This document shows, piece by piece, positions 45,701 to 54,706 of a stretch of DNA of 64,000 nucleotides (position 1 is the stretch's first letter; each line of letters opens with the position of its first letter). Position numbers and translations under genes: made by a program. Under the pieces are notes generated by a model, which ran no database searches, was not told where the DNA came from, and saw only the letters and a program-made list of their open reading frames with translations. Origin of the DNA: Anaerostipes amylophilus (lineage in GTDB: Bacteria > Bacillota > Clostridia > Lachnospirales > Lachnospiraceae); the NCBI RefSeq assembly GCF_025567365.1, contig NZ_JAOQJG010000001.1, positions 186,001 to 250,000 on the forward strand, in the 5' to 3' direction.

Positions 45701-46576
45701 AAATCCGCTGATACGATTTCTTAATGCTAATTTCTTATTAAATTTGTAACGTCCTACTTTCGCAAGATCATATCTTCTTGAATCGAAGAACATACTGTTG
45801 ATCAGGCTTTCTGCACTATCTACAGATAATGGTTCTCCTGGACGGATCTTCTTATATAATTCTAGCAGACCATCTTCATAGTTATCAGATGGATCTTTTT
45901 CGATACTTGCAAGAATCTTTGGTTCTTCACCAAATAATTCTTTGATCTCAGCATTTGTTCCGATACCTAATGCACGGATCAGTACTGTGATAGGTACCTT
46001 TCTTGTACGGTCTACACGTACGTTAAATACATCATTTGAATCTGTTTCATATTCAAGCCAAGCACCACGGTTTGGAATAACTGTGGAAGAGTATAACTCT
46101 TTACCGATCTTGTCATGAGCAATTCCATAATAAATTCCAGGGGAACGTACTAACTGGCTGACGATAACACGTTCAGCTCCGTTGATGATAAATGTTCCTG
46201 TTGCTGTCATTAAAGGAAGATCGCCCATAAAAATCTCATGCTGCTTGATTTCATCAGTCTCTTTATTATGAAGTCTTACTTTCACTTTTAAAGGTGCAGC
46301 GTATGTTGCATCTCTTTCTTTACATTCTTCAATTGAATATTTGACGTCATCTTTACATAATTGATAGTCAACAAATTCCAAGCTTAACTGATCGCTGTAA
46401 TCTTCGATTGGGGAGATATCTTCGAATACCTCTGCTAATCCTTCTCTTAAGAACCAATCATAGGAATCCTTTTGAATTTCGATCAGATTTGGTACTTCAA
46501 GGACGTCATCCTGTCTGGCATAGCTGATTCGCATCCCTGTACCTGATTTTATTGGCTGTATTCTGTTCTTTTCCAT
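42779..46576 (-). CDS. rpoB: RNA polymerase subunit beta
   Basis: The 1265-residue subunit starts [20 protein letters not shown]. It shows the rifampicin pocket ([20 protein letters not shown] to [20 protein letters not shown]), with wild-type residues, and [12 protein letters not shown]. The tail ([20 protein letters not shown]) is acidic. It is first of rpoBC; rplJ and rplL are not upstream, where tRNA genes lie instead. Confidence 0.99.
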   Translation of the reverse strand: [1265 protein letters not shown]

Positions 46577-46687
46577 GGACGTTTTTCACCTCTTGATCTA
46601 AACCTGGTTTATATACTACATCAACTGTAAGAAACCCTCTATCTTACTATATTTTTCTTACAATTTTACTCTTAATTTTTTACATAG

Positions 46688-46751
46688 TGTGGGCAGACAA
46701 ACCCACATTAAGACATTTTCTTATATTATCATACAGGAATATGTATGTCAA
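46688..46751 (-). promoter_or_regulatory. Promoter and leader hairpin of rpoBC
   Basis: TTGACA (46746-46751) and TAATAT (46723-46728) are 17 bases apart on the minus strand. In the leader, TGTGGG/CCCACA (46688-46693, 46702-46707) forms a hairpin without a T tail. The leader is about 140 bases. Confidence 0.7.
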
Positions 46752-46782
46752 CCATTAAATAATAAATCTTTTTCTTAAAAAG

Positions 46783-46814
46783 AAAAAAGGACTTCAATTA
46801 ATTGAAGTCCTTTT
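46783..46814 (-). terminator. Terminator of the tRNA operon
   Basis: A perfect palindrome around AGGACTTCAAT/ATTGAAGTCCT ends in a T run on the minus strand, directly after tRNA-Leu. Confidence 0.9.
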
Positions 46815-46815
46815 A

Positions 46816-46901
46816 TGCCGCAGACCGGAATCGAACCGGTACTCGATTTAACTCGAACAGGATTTTAAGTCCTGCGCGTCTGCCAGTTCCGCCACTGCGG
46901 C
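46816..46901 (-). tRNA. tRNA-Leu (anticodon TAA)
   Basis: A class II tRNA of 86 bases. The acceptor stem GCCGCAG/CTGCGGC, the anticodon arm CAGGA-CTTAAAA-TCCTG (anticodon TAA), a long variable arm (TTCGAGTTAAATCGAG region) and GGTTCGATTCC in the T arm are all present. CCA is not encoded. It starts 4 bases after tRNA-Tyr. Confidence 0.96.
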
Positions 46902-46905
46902 TCAG

Positions 46906-46987
46906 TGGTGGGAGAAGGATTCGAACCTTCGAAGGCGGTGCCAACAGATTTACAGTCTGCCCCCTTTGGCCACTCGGGAATCCCACC
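46906..46987 (-). tRNA. tRNA-Tyr (anticodon GTA)
   Basis: A class II tRNA of 82 bases. The acceptor stem GGTGGGA/TCCCACC, the anticodon arm CAGA-CTGTAAA-TCTG (anticodon GTA), a variable arm and GGTTCGAATCC are seen. The discriminator base is A and CCA is not encoded. Confidence 0.96.
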
Positions 46988-47010
46988 AAGCATTTACCTG
47001 ACAATTAAAG

Positions 47011-47039
47011 ATTATACGGCATTGCCAGGTAAATTGCAA
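47011..47039 (-). promoter_or_regulatory. Promoter of the tRNA-Tyr/tRNA-Leu operon
   Basis: TTGCAA (47034-47039) and TATAAT (47011-47016) are 17 bases apart on the minus strand. No terminator is seen between ftsH and this promoter, so read-through from ftsH is possible. Confidence 0.75.
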
Positions 47040-47066
47040 GTACTTTTTTTATTTTTTTTAAATTTT

Positions 47067-48914
47067 TTATGCTTCGGTTTCTGTTGCATTTTCTGCATCA
47101 AATAACGCTTCGAATTCTACACGGTTGATACGCTCTTTTTCTAACAATAATGCTGCACATTTATGGAGTACATCCATGTGTTCTTCGATCATTGCTTTCG
47201 CATCCTGATAGCATTTATTGACGATCTTCTTCACTTCCTGGTCGATCAGTGTCTGTGTGTCTTCACCATATGGGCGCTGCTGTCCGATTTCTTTACCTAA
47301 GAAGACTTCATCTCCTTCACCACTGTCATAGTTGATCAGTCCAAGTTCATCTGACATACCAAACTTCGTTACCATTGCTCTGGCATACTGTGTTACCTGT
47401 TTGATATCCTGAGATGCACCGGTTGTGATATCATCCAGAATCAGTTCTTCGGCAATTCGTCCTCCAAGACTTACCATAATATCCTGGATCAGCTTTCCTT
47501 TTGTCATGAATACATTATCATTCTCTGGAAGCGGCATTGTATATCCTGCTGCCCCTGTTCCTGTTGGAATGATAGATACTGTATATACTGGGCCTACATC
47601 TGGTAACAGATGGAAAAGAATCGCATGTCCAGATTCATGATATGCTGTGATCCTTCTCTCACTCTCTGGTACGACACGGCTCTTCTTCTCTGTTCCAATA
47701 CCGACTTTAATAAATGATTTATCAATATCTTCCTTGATGATATATGCTCTGTCATCTCTTGCTGCCTGAATGGCTGCTTCATTCATAAGATTCTCAAGAT
47801 CTGCACCAACAAATCCTGCAGTTGTTCTTGCGATCTCATGAAGATCCACATCATCTCCTAATGGTTTTTCGCGGCAATGAATCTTAAGAATCTCTTCACG
47901 TCCCTTAACATCTGGTCTTCCAACACCAACCTTACGATCAAATCGTCCTGGTCTTAAGATTGCTGGGTCAAGAATATCTACACGATTTGTTGCAGCGATC
48001 ATAATGATTCCTTCATTCACTCCAAAACCATCCATCTCAACTAACATCTGGTTTAATGTCTGTTCACGTTCGTCATGACCACCACCAAGTCCTGATCCTC
48101 TTCGTCTTGCAACTGCATCGATCTCATCGATAAATACGATACATGGTGAGTGTTTCTTTGCTTCTGCAAATAAATCACGTACACGGGCTGCACCAACACC
48201 GACAAACATCTCTACGAAATCAGATCCTGAAATACTGAAAAATGGAACATTGGCTTCTCCAGCTACTGCTTTAGCAAGTAATGTCTTACCAGTTCCCGGA
48301 GGTCCTACAAGTAAAACACCTTTTGGTATTCTTGCTCCAATCTTTATAAAACGCCCTGGATTCTTTAAGAATTCTACAACTTCTTCTAACTCTTCTTTCT
48401 CTTCTGTAAGTCCAGCAACATCATTAAATGTTACTTTCTTCGCATTCGGATTTGCAAGCTTTGCACGACTCTTTCCAAAGTCCATCATCTTGCCTCCGCC
48501 GCCACCATTTTGACGCATCATAATTACCATAAAAAATATGACAACGCCGATTGGCAGTACAACACCAATCAGATTAGAAATCATATCTCCGCTGTGATCA
48601 ATGCCCTTGATCTCGATCTTATTACCAAGAGATTTATTGGATGCCTTAATATCTTTGATCGTTTCATTGACATCTGTAACCTCACAACTCTTATAGTTAT
48701 CTTTGCCCAACTCTGCTGTAACTGTACCTGTTGGTACTTCCTTGTTCTGTTTAATAGTTATTGCAGTGACATGGTTTGCTTTCACATCCCTCATCAACTG
48801 CTGATAAGAGTAATCCCCTGATCCCGGCTGGAATACACTGATAAAATAATATGCTGCCATAACCAGTATCAGCAGAATCACAAAAAATCCACTGTTACTT
48901 CTCTTCGGGTTCAA
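47067..48914 (-). CDS. ftsH: ATP-dependent zinc metalloprotease FtsH
   Basis: The 615-residue membrane AAA protease has an N-terminal helix (residues 8-27), an extracellular domain of about 80 residues, a second helix (IGVVLPIGVVIFFMVIMMR), Walker A GPPGTGKT, the second region of homology (AATNRVDILDPAILRPGRFD) and the zinc motif HESGH with a distal Asp. It degrades membrane and regulatory proteins. It is last of the spoIIE-like/tilS/hpt/ftsH order, 15 bases after hpt. Confidence 0.98.
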   Translation of the reverse strand: MNPKRSNSGFFVILLILVMAAYYFISVFQPGSGDYSYQQLMRDVKANHVTAITIKQNKEVPTGTVTAELGKDNYKSCEVTDVNETIKDIKASNKSLGNKIEIKGIDHSGDMISNLIGVVLPIGVVIFFMVIMMRQNGGGGGKMMDFGKSRAKLANPNAKKVTFNDVAGLTEEKEELEEVVEFLKNPGRFIKIGARIPKGVLLVGPPGTGKTLLAKAVAGEANVPFFSISGSDFVEMFVGVGAARVRDLFAEAKKHSPCIVFIDEIDAVARRRGSGLGGGHDEREQTLNQMLVEMDGFGVNEGIIMIAATNRVDILDPAILRPGRFDRKVGVGRPDVKGREEILKIHCREKPLGDDVDLHEIARTTAGFVGADLENLMNEAAIQAARDDRAYIIKEDIDKSFIKVGIGTEKKSRVVPESERRITAYHESGHAILFHLLPDVGPVYTVSIIPTGTGAAGYTMPLPENDNVFMTKGKLIQDIMVSLGGRIAEELILDDITTGASQDIKQVTQYARAMVTKFGMSDELGLINYDSGEGDEVFLGKEIGQQRPYGEDTQTLIDQEVKKIVNKCYQDAKAMIEEHMDVLHKCAALLLEKERINRVEFEALFDAENATETEA

Positions 48915-48929
48915 CGTTTAGTCTCCTCT

Positions 48930-49451
48930 CTACTCTTCCTCTACTACTCCAATATAAGGAAGGTTACGATATTTCTGTGCATAATCTAGTCCATATCCGA
49001 CAACAAATTCATCTGGTACCTCGAATCCTATATATTTCACTGGTACTTCAACTTCTCTTCTATCTGGCTTACTCAATAATGTACATAAATGAAGTGAAGC
49101 AGGATTTCTGCTCTCAAGCATAGGTTTTAAATGATTTAATGTCTTTCCTGAGTCAATGATATCCTCTACCACTAATACTTCTTTATCTAAAATCGGCTCA
49201 TCTAAGTCTTTTGCGATCTTAACGATTCCTGAAGATTCTCTGGAATTTCCATAACTTGATACTGACATAAAATCAATCGTCACAGGCACTGTAATTCTCT
49301 TTGCTAATTCACATGCAAAAAATACACTACCTTTTAAAATTGCGATCAAATGTACTTCTTTTCCTGCATAATCCTTGCTGATCTGTGCTCCCATCTCAGC
49401 GATTCTCTTGTTTACATCTTCCTCTGAAATCATTACTCTGATATTCTCCAT
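48930..49451 (-). CDS. hpt: Hypoxanthine phosphoribosyltransferase
   Basis: This purine-salvage enzyme (173 residues) makes IMP or GMP from the base and PRPP. The PRPP loop is VLVVEDIIDSGKTL and the pyrophosphate loop LKGSVFF; FVVGYGLDYAQKYRNLPYIG ends the fold. ATG at 49451 with AAGGAG 9 bases upstream is the normal start. It overlaps the 3' end of tilS by 56 bases, as often seen for this gene pair. Confidence 0.97.
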   Translation of the reverse strand: MENIRVMISEEDVNKRIAEMGAQISKDYAGKEVHLIAILKGSVFFACELAKRITVPVTIDFMSVSSYGNSRESSGIVKIAKDLDEPILDKEVLVVEDIIDSGKTLNHLKPMLESRNPASLHLCTLLSKPDRREVEVPVKYIGFEVPDEFVVGYGLDYAQKYRNLPYIGVVEEE

Positions 49452-50781
49452 TGGAATCATCTCCTTCTCTTTTGAACTCAAGCTTTAAATAACGCTTGGT
49501 TGATCTTGTAATTTTATAATATTCGCTGACTCTTCGTCCAACGATCCATACAATATGGCTGCCATCTGCAACTAAAGGTATCTCATTCCGCAACTGCCTT
49601 GGAATCTTCTCATCTATAAAATACCTGCTTAGAGATTTTCGCTTATATTCTGCACCAAATATAAAAAAATCTCCGGGCTTTCGGCAACGTAGTTGTACAT
49701 CTGTTTCTATTCTATCATAATCAATGATTTTGATACAATCATTTTCCACGATATTTGTTAAATCTGTAACCTCTTCGCAATAAAGTTTTCCTTCTATTTC
49801 TTGTTTATCTGACAGCTCATCTTTTTGTACCAGAATATACTGATAGCTTTTCTCAGCTTTCATCTTATAGGGCAATGATATCTTCTTTCCCGTTTCATTA
49901 TGCAAAAGTCTCATCAGATCTTCTATATGTCTACGTTCAAGATCTTTTTTCTTTCCCGCAGTCTTCTCCAACACTTTCTTAAGAACCTGCTTTTGTATCC
50001 ATGGATTTTCCTTACCAAGTTCATTACAACAAATCTTAAATCCATTTTCCATTACACTTATACACCTTGAAAATGCCATCTCGATCTGAATACTAAGATA
50101 AGAACTTACTTCCTGAATATCCTCACATAACCATCCAATATGCTCTACCGCCTGTTCATTTACACTTTCAAGGCGGGGAATGATCTGGTTACGGATCTGA
50201 TTTCTTGCAAATGCATCATCCTGATTGCTTGCATCTTCCACCCATGTTTGTCCTATCTGTTGTAAATATTCTACGATTTCTTGTTTTTTTACACACAATA
50301 GAGGGCGAATCAACACTCCATCTTTCTCTTTCATTGCACCTGCTCCATAAACTCCAGTACCTCTTGCGCAGCGATATAAAAATGTCTCCGCCTGATCATT
50401 CTGATGATGAGCTACTGCAATCTTATCAGCGTGGTATTTTTTCATTATCTTGTAGAATACATCATATCTCGCTTTTCTTCCTGCTTCTTCCAAAGTTTTC
50501 TTCTCACGCTGTGCGATCATTTTTACATCAATCTTAAATGAAATACATGGGATTGAAAGCTTTCCACATAAATCTTCTACAAATTTCTCATCATCCACAG
50601 CTTCATCGCGGATCATGTGATTGATGTGGACAGCCGTGATCTTTAAATTCAGTTTATCTTTCATAGAATATAAGATTCTTAATAAACAGACAGAATCAGC
50701 TCCTCCTGAAACTCCTACTATTATATGTTCTCCAGAATTTATTAATTTTTTATCTTTGATAAATTTCTTTACTTTGTCCAT
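49396..50781 (-). CDS. tilS: tRNA(Ile)-lysidine synthetase
   Basis: The enzyme of about 461 residues modifies C34 of the tRNA-Ile that reads AUA. The PP-loop motif VGVSGGADSVCLLRIL is near residue 24, followed by AVHINHMIRDEAVDDE and IAVAHHQNDQAETFLYR; the C-terminal domain ends with RCRKPGDFFIFGAEYKRKSL. I start at the ATG MDKVKKFIKDKK; a TTG at 50817, right after the phosphatase stop, would add 12 residues. Cotranscribed with hpt and ftsH. Confidence 0.94.
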   Translation of the reverse strand: MDKVKKFIKDKKLINSGEHIIVGVSGGADSVCLLRILYSMKDKLNLKITAVHINHMIRDEAVDDEKFVEDLCGKLSIPCISFKIDVKMIAQREKKTLEEAGRKARYDVFYKIMKKYHADKIAVAHHQNDQAETFLYRCARGTGVYGAGAMKEKDGVLIRPLLCVKKQEIVEYLQQIGQTWVEDASNQDDAFARNQIRNQIIPRLESVNEQAVEHIGWLCEDIQEVSSYLSIQIEMAFSRCISVMENGFKICCNELGKENPWIQKQVLKKVLEKTAGKKKDLERRHIEDLMRLLHNETGKKISLPYKMKAEKSYQYILVQKDELSDKQEIEGKLYCEEVTDLTNIVENDCIKIIDYDRIETDVQLRCRKPGDFFIFGAEYKRKSLSRYFIDEKIPRQLRNEIPLVADGSHIVWIVGRRVSEYYKITRSTKRYLKLEFKREGDDSNGEYQSNDFRGRCKQENR

Positions 50782-50813
50782 AAATTCTACTTTATCATTC
50801 TTTGTTTTTTTGT

Positions 50814-52220
50814 TCAATACCTATCCCATATTCCAAGCACCAAGATTGTGATATCATCTTTCTTTTTATATTCTTCCATATTCGTAATCCTGTCAAACAA
50901 TCGATCTGCGACTGCCTGTGGCCGCACCACATCCATTTCTTCAAGAAACGATGCTAATGTCTCAATGTTATTTTGTGGCATACAGTCTAATACTCCATCA
51001 CTAAACATTACAAGAAGATCCTCACTTTCCATTTTTTTGCGGCAAAAAGGAATCCTACTTTGAAACAGATCCATTCCTACAACAGTTCTTTCCCCTACCA
51101 AAATCTCCACTTTATCTTTTCTTTTTAACAAACATGGACATGCTCCAATCTTAAAAAAAGATCCTATTCCTGCAAACAGATCAAGCTGAAAAAAATCCAG
51201 CGTTGCATATTTTTCTTTTTCTGTCTCAAATGCTATGATTGAATCCAAAAGTTGTATACACACTTCTTCCTCTATTCCTGCGCCAAGCATATCTTCCATT
51301 ACTTCTATCATTTTCTTGCTTTCTTTATTCGCCTCATTTCCAGTCCCCATTCCATCCGAGATCATTGCCACGTATCTTCCTTCTCTGATTTTTCCTATTG
51401 AAAAACAATCCCCATTCTTCTCTTCATCCTTATAAGCAGCTGTACGTATGCCACTGATCACGTAAAATTTTTCTTCTGGCGTAAAACCATACATTTCATA
51501 ACCATTTTTTACAAGCTTTTTCTGTTGTGGAAGCGGCATCATTTTTTTCTTTAATATTCTGCTTAATAATGCTGCTGCCTGCCTCGTGCTGATTTCACTT
51601 CCTCTTTTCTTCTTCAGATATAGATAAATTTGTCTTCCTTTTTGCGGATTTTCATAAAAACAAACATCCCATATTTTTAAATTATACTTTTCAAATTCTT
51701 TTTTGATCTTACTACATAGCTGATCATCTTTATGTATATAAGACATTTTCCCATCAAAAAAATCACCTAGAACTTGCCCAGCTTTCATATATTGATTTCC
51801 AATGATCTTCCGCATCTGTACCATATGATGTCTCATTCCTCTTATAAAAAGTTCTCTTTCATAAATCTGATTAGCCTCTTCAATAAAATCCTGCCCATTC
51901 TTGCACGGATGACATTGTTTAAGATCTGCATAACTTAAACCGCCCTGCTTTTCTATAATATTTCCAAGTTTGTCCTTATCTGCAATTGTAAATTTACAAT
52001 TCTGATACTCCCGGCAGCCAACGCACTCTTTGAGGATCACACTTTCAAGTACATTCCTCCCACATCTTTTTGTTTCCTTTTTTTCTTCTTCCTCCTCACA
52101 AAACAATTTTCCTGCTGTAAGTAAACACTGTTGCATCTGTTTTATATGATAAACAACCATTTCCTGAAAATCCTCAAGAAAATCCTGTTCTTCCGGACGT
52201 ATTTTCTTTAAAATATCCAT
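50814..52220 (-). CDS. SpoIIE-like PP2C serine phosphatase, soluble form
   Basis: The 468-residue protein has a cysteine-rich middle part (KECVGCREYQNCKF, KQCHPCKNG, about 65-110) and a PP2C domain from about 265: VAMISDGMGTGNEANKESKK, then DLLVMFSDGVLDC. These match the central and phosphatase regions of SpoIIE, which activates sigma-F by dephosphorylating SpoIIAA. The gene occupies the spoIIE position next to tilS, hpt and ftsH. But no membrane segments precede it, whereas spore-forming Bacilli have about ten. The start MDILKKIRPEEQDFLEDFQE is clear. Whether the host sporulates cannot be told. Confidence 0.88.
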   Translation of the reverse strand: MDILKKIRPEEQDFLEDFQEMVVYHIKQMQQCLLTAGKLFCEEEEEKKETKRCGRNVLESVILKECVGCREYQNCKFTIADKDKLGNIIEKQGGLSYADLKQCHPCKNGQDFIEEANQIYERELFIRGMRHHMVQMRKIIGNQYMKAGQVLGDFFDGKMSYIHKDDQLCSKIKKEFEKYNLKIWDVCFYENPQKGRQIYLYLKKKRGSEISTRQAAALLSRILKKKMMPLPQQKKLVKNGYEMYGFTPEEKFYVISGIRTAAYKDEEKNGDCFSIGKIREGRYVAMISDGMGTGNEANKESKKMIEVMEDMLGAGIEEEVCIQLLDSIIAFETEKEKYATLDFFQLDLFAGIGSFFKIGACPCLLKRKDKVEILVGERTVVGMDLFQSRIPFCRKKMESEDLLVMFSDGVLDCMPQNNIETLASFLEEMDVVRPQAVADRLFDRITNMEEYKKKDDITILVLGIWDRY

Positions 52221-52289
52221 ACTTTTTCCTCCTGTTGCTTATCATATGACAGAAGTTAAAAAATATTTGTCGATATGTGCTTTCTAATA

Positions 52290-52325
52290 CAAAAAAGAAA
52301 CAGTCTTTTATAAAACTGTCTCTTC
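52290..52325 (-). terminator. Terminator of the WYL regulator gene
   Basis: AGAGACAGT and ACTGTTTCT pair across a 10-base loop (minus strand) and run into TTTTTT. It lies between the phosphatase start and the WYL gene on the same strand. Confidence 0.85.
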
Positions 52326-52349
52326 CGATCGCACACACTATTGATCTAT

Positions 52350-53342
52350 TTAAATTTGATACTGTTGATTTAATCTTCTGATTTCTGCTTTCATTTCTTC
52401 CACCACTTCATCTGGTCCTAAAAGCTTTACCTTCTCCCCTAAAGAAAACACCCATCCCAAAAACTGACGACTTACATGAACATCTACATTCACTGTAAAA
52501 TATTGTTCATCTATTGGGATCATCATAATATCTTTTCCGAATCTGTCGATAATAACTCCTGCTAGTGAATTATGTACTAATAATTTTATTGTTTGTTCCT
52601 TACCGCCAAACATTCCAAAGCTTTTCTTAGTATAATCTGCCATATCCAACTGCTGAAAATACTCTTTTCCTTCTCTTTCCTCGTTTGACATTCGAATCTT
52701 TAAAATCTTGTCTACCCTGTAATGCTTGATCTTCCCCGCTTCTGAATCAAATCCTACCAGATAATAATTCTCATCATCCCAGGATAATCCCCATGGACTA
52801 ATGTGATACCATGCTCCGTTATGCCGAAGCTCCATTTCTTTTTTTACATTCCATTGATAATATTGGAATTTGATCTTCTTATTCTCTGTAATCGCATTAT
52901 GGATCGCATCCACTGTATAATAGATGCTTTCATTCATTGTTTTAATACGTCCTGATACATAAACTTGTCTCTGTAACTTCTGGGCATCATATTTGCTGAC
53001 CATCTTTTCTAACTTCCTGATCAATGCATTGGTTTTTCTCTCTGTGATAAACTTTGATGACTGAATTGCATCTACTAAAAGTTTTAATTCTGGTAATTCA
53101 AAATCTCTTCCGATCACATGATAATGATATCCGCTTCCAATTCGTTCCCCTTCTATCTCAATTCCTAGTTTCTCCAGATCTTTTAAATCTGCATATATAC
53201 TCTTACGGTCAGCTGTAATCTCATATTCTTCTAATGCTGACATGATCTCTGGCATTGTAATATAATGATCTTCGTCTGTTTGTTCTGACATAATCTGTGC
53301 TAGGCGGTATAGTTTAAACTTTTGATTCTTTCCTTTTGGCAT
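52350..53342 (-). CDS. WYL-domain transcriptional regulator
   Basis: The 330-residue protein has a winged helix-turn-helix (about 8-65, ITMPEIMSALEEYEITADRKSIYADLKDLEKLG) and a WYL domain at 150-250 (KIKFQYYQWN, WYHISPWGLSWDDENYYLVG). The C-terminal WCX extension ends near EEMKAEIRRLNQQY. WYL proteins sense nucleic acids or small ligands and often regulate DNA-damage or defence genes. The target here is unknown; nearby genes (HIRAN, exonuclease) may be relevant. Confidence 0.9.
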   Translation of the reverse strand: MPKGKNQKFKLYRLAQIMSEQTDEDHYITMPEIMSALEEYEITADRKSIYADLKDLEKLGIEIEGERIGSGYHYHVIGRDFELPELKLLVDAIQSSKFITERKTNALIRKLEKMVSKYDAQKLQRQVYVSGRIKTMNESIYYTVDAIHNAITENKKIKFQYYQWNVKKEMELRHNGAWYHISPWGLSWDDENYYLVGFDSEAGKIKHYRVDKILKIRMSNEEREGKEYFQQLDMADYTKKSFGMFGGKEQTIKLLVHNSLAGVIIDRFGKDIMMIPIDEQYFTVNVDVHVSRQFLGWVFSLGEKVKLLGPDEVVEEMKAEIRRLNQQYQI

Positions 53343-53430
53343 GACAACTATTCTCCTTGTTATCGTTCATTTTAAGATAATATAATTATAGCACACATCC
53401 TATTTCTCTTGTTGCTACCATGCCATTCTT

Positions 53431-53841
53431 TTATTCCTCAATCTGTCTTAATGCTTCCAGAATTTTTTCTTCTGTTACCATGTCTTGTTTTACTGTGACT
53501 TCTTTATGTTCTGATTCCAATTCTTTCAAAAGTTTTTTATTTTTCTTTTTCTTGCTTAATTTACATAGTACTCCTGATGATGTTACCATTACAACCTTAG
53601 CTTTCGCTTTATCATCAATTCTGTCATAAATCCTTCCTGCACTCATACTGTCTCCGATGATCGTATATGGACTGTTCGCCACATATCCGATCTTCCCCAT
53701 TCCCTTCATCTTTACCTGGATCGCTTCTTTGTCATATTCGTTATCAGGTTCCTTTTCAAGTGTTATCTTCATCCCTTTCTCTAAAAAATCTGTACCATAA
53801 TAATGTTTTGTTCCTGTTAATGTGAAGTATGTCTTTGCCAT
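53431..53841 (-). CDS. HIRAN-domain protein
   Basis: The 136-residue protein starts MAKTYFTLTGTKHYYGTDFLEKG and contains KEPDNEYDKEAIQVKMKGMG then KIGYVANSPYTI, the HIRAN fold that binds DNA ends or damaged DNA in other proteins. The C-terminal 40 residues are charged and helical. Here it is a stand-alone domain, common in Lachnospiraceae; function unproven. It lies between the WYL regulator and an exonuclease, all on the same strand. Confidence 0.85.
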   Translation of the reverse strand: MAKTYFTLTGTKHYYGTDFLEKGMKITLEKEPDNEYDKEAIQVKMKGMGKIGYVANSPYTIIGDSMSAGRIYDRIDDKAKAKVVMVTSSGVLCKLSKKKKNKKLLKELESEHKEVTVKQDMVTEEKILEALRQIEE

Positions 53842-53935
53842 ATAAAACTCTCCTTTTTTATACTTTATCTCTTTGATGGTTATAGTTTATAACATATGGT
53901 GGGACATAAAAACACCAGCACTTTTCTTTCTACCT

Positions 53936-54601
53936 TTATGTAGTCATAAACATAGACAGATCAATCAAATTCCCCAGTGTATTTTCAAGTGATGATGGTT
54001 TCATAACCTCTTCGATCTTACGAAGTGTCTGATCAAACAGTTCTTCATCTTTAAAAACACGCAAAAGTTTTGCTGTATTTCTTGCATCATCAAGAGCATC
54101 ATGCTGTCTTCCGTTAAAGTCGATTCCTGCCATATCCAATGCAAGTTTCAATGAAATCTGGCGTTCAAATCCTAGATGGATATCAAATTCATTTTGAAAA
54201 TCTGTCCATCCATGTTCCATCAGCTTATGTTCTTCTTCTGAAAGCTTATATTGTTTCAACTGAATTTCCTTCATGACCTGACTATGATCGGTATTGCTCC
54301 ATGCATAGATCATCACATCATCTTTGATGTTCAAACACCAATCTGTAAATTGTTTAAAGGCTACCGAAAATGTTGGAGCGTTTGCTACCATTTCATTTGT
54401 GATTCCCGTCAATTTGCTGATCTTTGGCACGATCACATCGTTATATTCTGGCTTCACATAAATCTGGAATTTTCCGATCTCCCAAAGATTCTCATCAAGC
54501 ATGGATGCACCAATTTCTATGATCTCATTAGTACAGATCTTTCTTGCTTCTGATCTGCGACGAATATTATTCATCTCTAAATCAACAACAATATGTTTCA
54601 T
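53936..54601 (-). CDS. DEDDh-type 3'-5' exonuclease
   Basis: The 221-residue DnaQ-fold protein has HIVVDLEMNN (first DE pair), an ExoII-like AWSNTDHSQVM and HDALDDARNTAKLLRV (ExoIII His and Asp). It resembles KapD/ERI-1-type exonucleases rather than the PolIII proofreader. It likely trims RNA or single-stranded DNA. It has a terminator-flanked neighbour upstream and is independently started with GAGGAGAAATTGCT. Confidence 0.87.
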   Translation of the reverse strand: MKHIVVDLEMNNIRRRSEARKICTNEIIEIGASMLDENLWEIGKFQIYVKPEYNDVIVPKISKLTGITNEMVANAPTFSVAFKQFTDWCLNIKDDVMIYAWSNTDHSQVMKEIQLKQYKLSEEEHKLMEHGWTDFQNEFDIHLGFERQISLKLALDMAGIDFNGRQHDALDDARNTAKLLRVFKDEELFDQTLRKIEEVMKPSSLENTLGNLIDLSMFMTT

Positions 54602-54669
54602 AGCAATTTCTCCTCTTTCTATGTATTTATCAAATTTATTTCATTTATGTTTTTCTCTTTCTATAGAAT

Positions 54670-54706
54670 AAAGGATGAGGTGTCCTATAAAAATACCTCA
54701 TCCTTT
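54670..54706 (-). terminator. Terminator of the 71-residue membrane protein gene
   Basis: A perfect 12-bp stem AAAGGATGAGGT/ACCTCATCCTTT with a 13-base loop. The minus-strand tail is TTTATTCTATAG. Confidence 0.8.
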
